Shown here piece after piece: positions 62,290-64,000 of a DNA stretch of 64,000 nucleotides; the first letter of the stretch is position 1, and the number at the start of each line of letters is the position of its first letter. This stretch comes from Phymatolithon calcareum (Eukaryota; Rhodophyta; Florideophyceae; Hapalidiales), in assembly GCA_977006965.1 (NCBI GenBank), contig OZ345369.1, forward strand, positions 186,001 through 250,000, given 5' to 3'. The translations under genes and the position numbers were made by a program. The notes under the pieces are model-generated. The model did not search any database. It saw only the letters and a list, made by a program, of their open reading frames with translations, and was not told the DNA's origin.

Positions 62290-62917
62290 TTTCGTACGCC
62301 GCTCTCTATGCTTTAGCTCCTTGTCACAAGTAGCATCTCCGTCATTGTAGGCGGTGAGATCAAAAATTTTGGACTGAGCCGCTTCGTCGGTATTGTGGAT
62401 GTTCAGCCTGGCGCAAGTTCGAGATCAGGGACCGGTGTTTCCGCATGAGGAGCAGTGACGGGCCCTCATTTCGGACGGCAAGTAGGGCGTCTTACGCTTG
62501 CGACCCGTCTTAGCCACAAAGTCTAACGGCACCAAATCATCCTGTACTAGCTGGTCACCAGTGACTGTAACAGGCGTGATACTGCCCTCATGTTGCTTGG
62601 CCCGCGTTCTCAATATTTATATGTCCCTGAACCAATGCTTGTTCCACGGGTGGAAGGAAACTAGATGCTGCACCAAGCGCCTAGAAGCGTACATAAGTGC
62701 AGTGAACACTGTTGTGCTGCCCATCGACGTGCTGTGGGAGATCACGACGTAGACAGCGTCGTCAAAGCTTGATTCAGCCTAGTCGCCCACCTGTAGCACG
62801 AGCGCCTTCTTCTCCATGAGTTCAGAGTACTTAGCGCGGGAGCGCTGTGAGTTGAGCGTAGCAGACGAACGCGACGAGATGCTTACAGTACGTCGTTGTA
62901 TTCGTAACGGATGAGTA
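62290..62917 (-). pseudogene. Probable MULE-like transposase C-terminal remnant, copy B
   Basis: The minus-strand ORF (62425-62613) reads AKQHEGSITPVTVTGDQLVQ, then KTGRKRKTPYLPSEMRARHC and SSCGNTG. A basic stretch followed by C..CG..G resembles the zinc-knuckle tail of Mutator-like (MULE/FAR1-type) transposases, but the last ligands are not seen. The fragment is cut at 62917 by the pogo element. Confidence 0.4.
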
Positions 62918-64000
62918 CAGTAAAACCTCCCGTACTGCAACACGGCCGTAAAGGCACACCGATTGCAACATTAGAGGTATTGCAACTAAGGAGGTGCATC
63001 ATATCGCTGAGTTAGGGTCCGAAAAAATCGATTTCAGTAAGGTTTACAAAACGTGGCATACTGACATTGCCACATATCTTAAGATTTGATTAGCAATGGT
63101 AACGGACTCAAAAACAACTCCAAATCCTCTGTTACTGTACTCTGCATCAAACTGGACGAATCTGTAAAACAGCGCCCCAAAAATATAACCAGAATACAGC
63201 CTTGACCTAAGCTTTGTTACGGTACGTCTTGCTTGGCATGTAATCACAGCTACGCAAGATGGCTCTCACAATTGTCGACCCCACCAATCAGATTTCTTCG
63301 ACTGCTGCATAGACGCCCTGTGCTCGCAACGTATCTGACGCTGTACAGCATGTATGGCGTATCGGATGTTCGAAGGGGATGCATCACGCGTGTCCAGAAT
63401 CTGCAACGCCCAGCTCAGCCGACGGACCTGCTCCGAAAACGAAAGCGTCTGCTCCTCGTCCTCATTTTCGTAGGGATGGAGGTCGTGGACTATCTCTTCC
63501 ACCAGACTTTCTTCATTCTCAGTTGAAAGGGATCCTCGCGTTTCTTTTGTAGAGCAGTAGAAGTCGGCGGGATACTAGGATCGTCCTGCAGAGGATGGCC
63601 AATGATGGGGAACCCAGCAATTGAAATCAACCTCTTCGCTCAACTTGCGCCAAATGTCGCGCGTCCAACTCATGGAGGGGAGAATATCTACCTTGTAAAT
63701 ATCATTAACGTTTGCCTGCTCGTCATCAAGAACGGCATGACCACGAGAAACTTGGCGGTGACTGTAGCGCATCTTCACGGCACCAATGATGCCTTCGTCC
63801 ATCGGCTGTATATTAGAGGTTGTGTTGGGAGGCAAGAAAATGACTTCAGTGTGTTAGAGCTGCGGAATGGTGTCGTAGTTGCTATGAGCAGAGCAGTTGT
63901 CCAGCAATAGTGCCACCAATGTAACCATCAAAATGACGGAGCCACGCGAAGAAGAGATTTGTGTTCATCCATGCCTTGCCATTGCAGTGATAGTAGAACC
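62918..64000 (-). mobile_element. pogo/Tigger-like DNA transposon, runs off the window
   Basis: The left terminal repeat CAGTAAAACCTCCCGTACTG starts right after a TA (62916-62917), the target of this family. On the minus strand the transposase core is visible: AWMNTNLFFAWLRHFDG, LLLDNCSAHS (second catalytic Asp), a stop in QL*HTEV, then FLPPNTTSNIQPMDEGII (third catalytic Asp) and a C-terminal W-rich tail (DIWRKLSEEVDFNCW; further IVHDLHPYENEDEE). The family typically encodes an N-terminal CENP-B-type DNA-binding domain, which would lie beyond the right edge. The frameshift near 63900 and the stop show this copy is inactive. Confidence 0.85.

Overview
The window looks like nuclear DNA of a photosynthetic eukaryote, most likely a red alga of the Florideophyceae. 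This is inference from these signs: long intronless genes beside a few genes with 87-118 nt GT-AG introns; a plastid-type M41-like protease; SUMO; R2R3 MYBs of an unusual type; and a dense mix of LINE, hAT, MULE-like, pogo and LTR debris between sparse genes. No bacterial operon signals, rRNA, tRNA or CRISPR were seen.

Region 1 (1-27.4 kb) is a head-to-tail array of three units of about 8.4-9.4 kb plus a broken fourth. Each unit carries one intact, intronless gene of about 1465 codons encoding an NLR-like protein: N-terminal helical domain, tandem 18/24-residue coiled-coil repeats, NB-ARC ATPase, and a C-terminal array of WD40 blades. This is the layout of APAF-1 and of fungal NLRs, not of land-plant NBS-LRRs. 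The flanks are remnants of cytochrome P450 genes. The C-terminal halves after all three NLR genes lack the heme-ligand cysteine (Cys to Phe), and a fourth, divergent P450 relic before NLR3 keeps it. The NLR genes are open while the P450 sequence is decayed, so selection appears to act on the NLRs. The paralogs are mosaics, differ in coding-repeat content, and differ most at short loops in the WD40 blades. A TTAA-flanked element (unit 1) and a hAT-like element (unit 4) can be delimited exactly because other units keep the empty site.

Region 2 (28.9-38.4 kb) holds housekeeping genes: a two-exon SUMO gene, a convergent intronless 1850-codon DDB1/CPSF-A/SF3b3 superfamily protein, and a VIR3-type plastid metalloprotease.

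Region 3 (40-46 kb) holds a bestrophin-like anion channel gene with several short introns and a three-pass membrane protein of unknown function on the opposite strand.

Region 4 (46-64 kb) is transposon-rich. It contains a LINE reverse transcriptase split by a short retroposon with a 14 bp target duplication, a 5'-truncated LINE with an 11 bp duplication, a 528 bp TIR element, a solo LTR with a 5 bp duplication inside a probable MULE-like transposase remnant, and a pogo/Tigger transposase running off the end. Two paralogous R2R3 MYB genes lie in it (52.8 and 58.2 kb), with matching blocks about 0.3 and 0.5 kb upstream of both starts.
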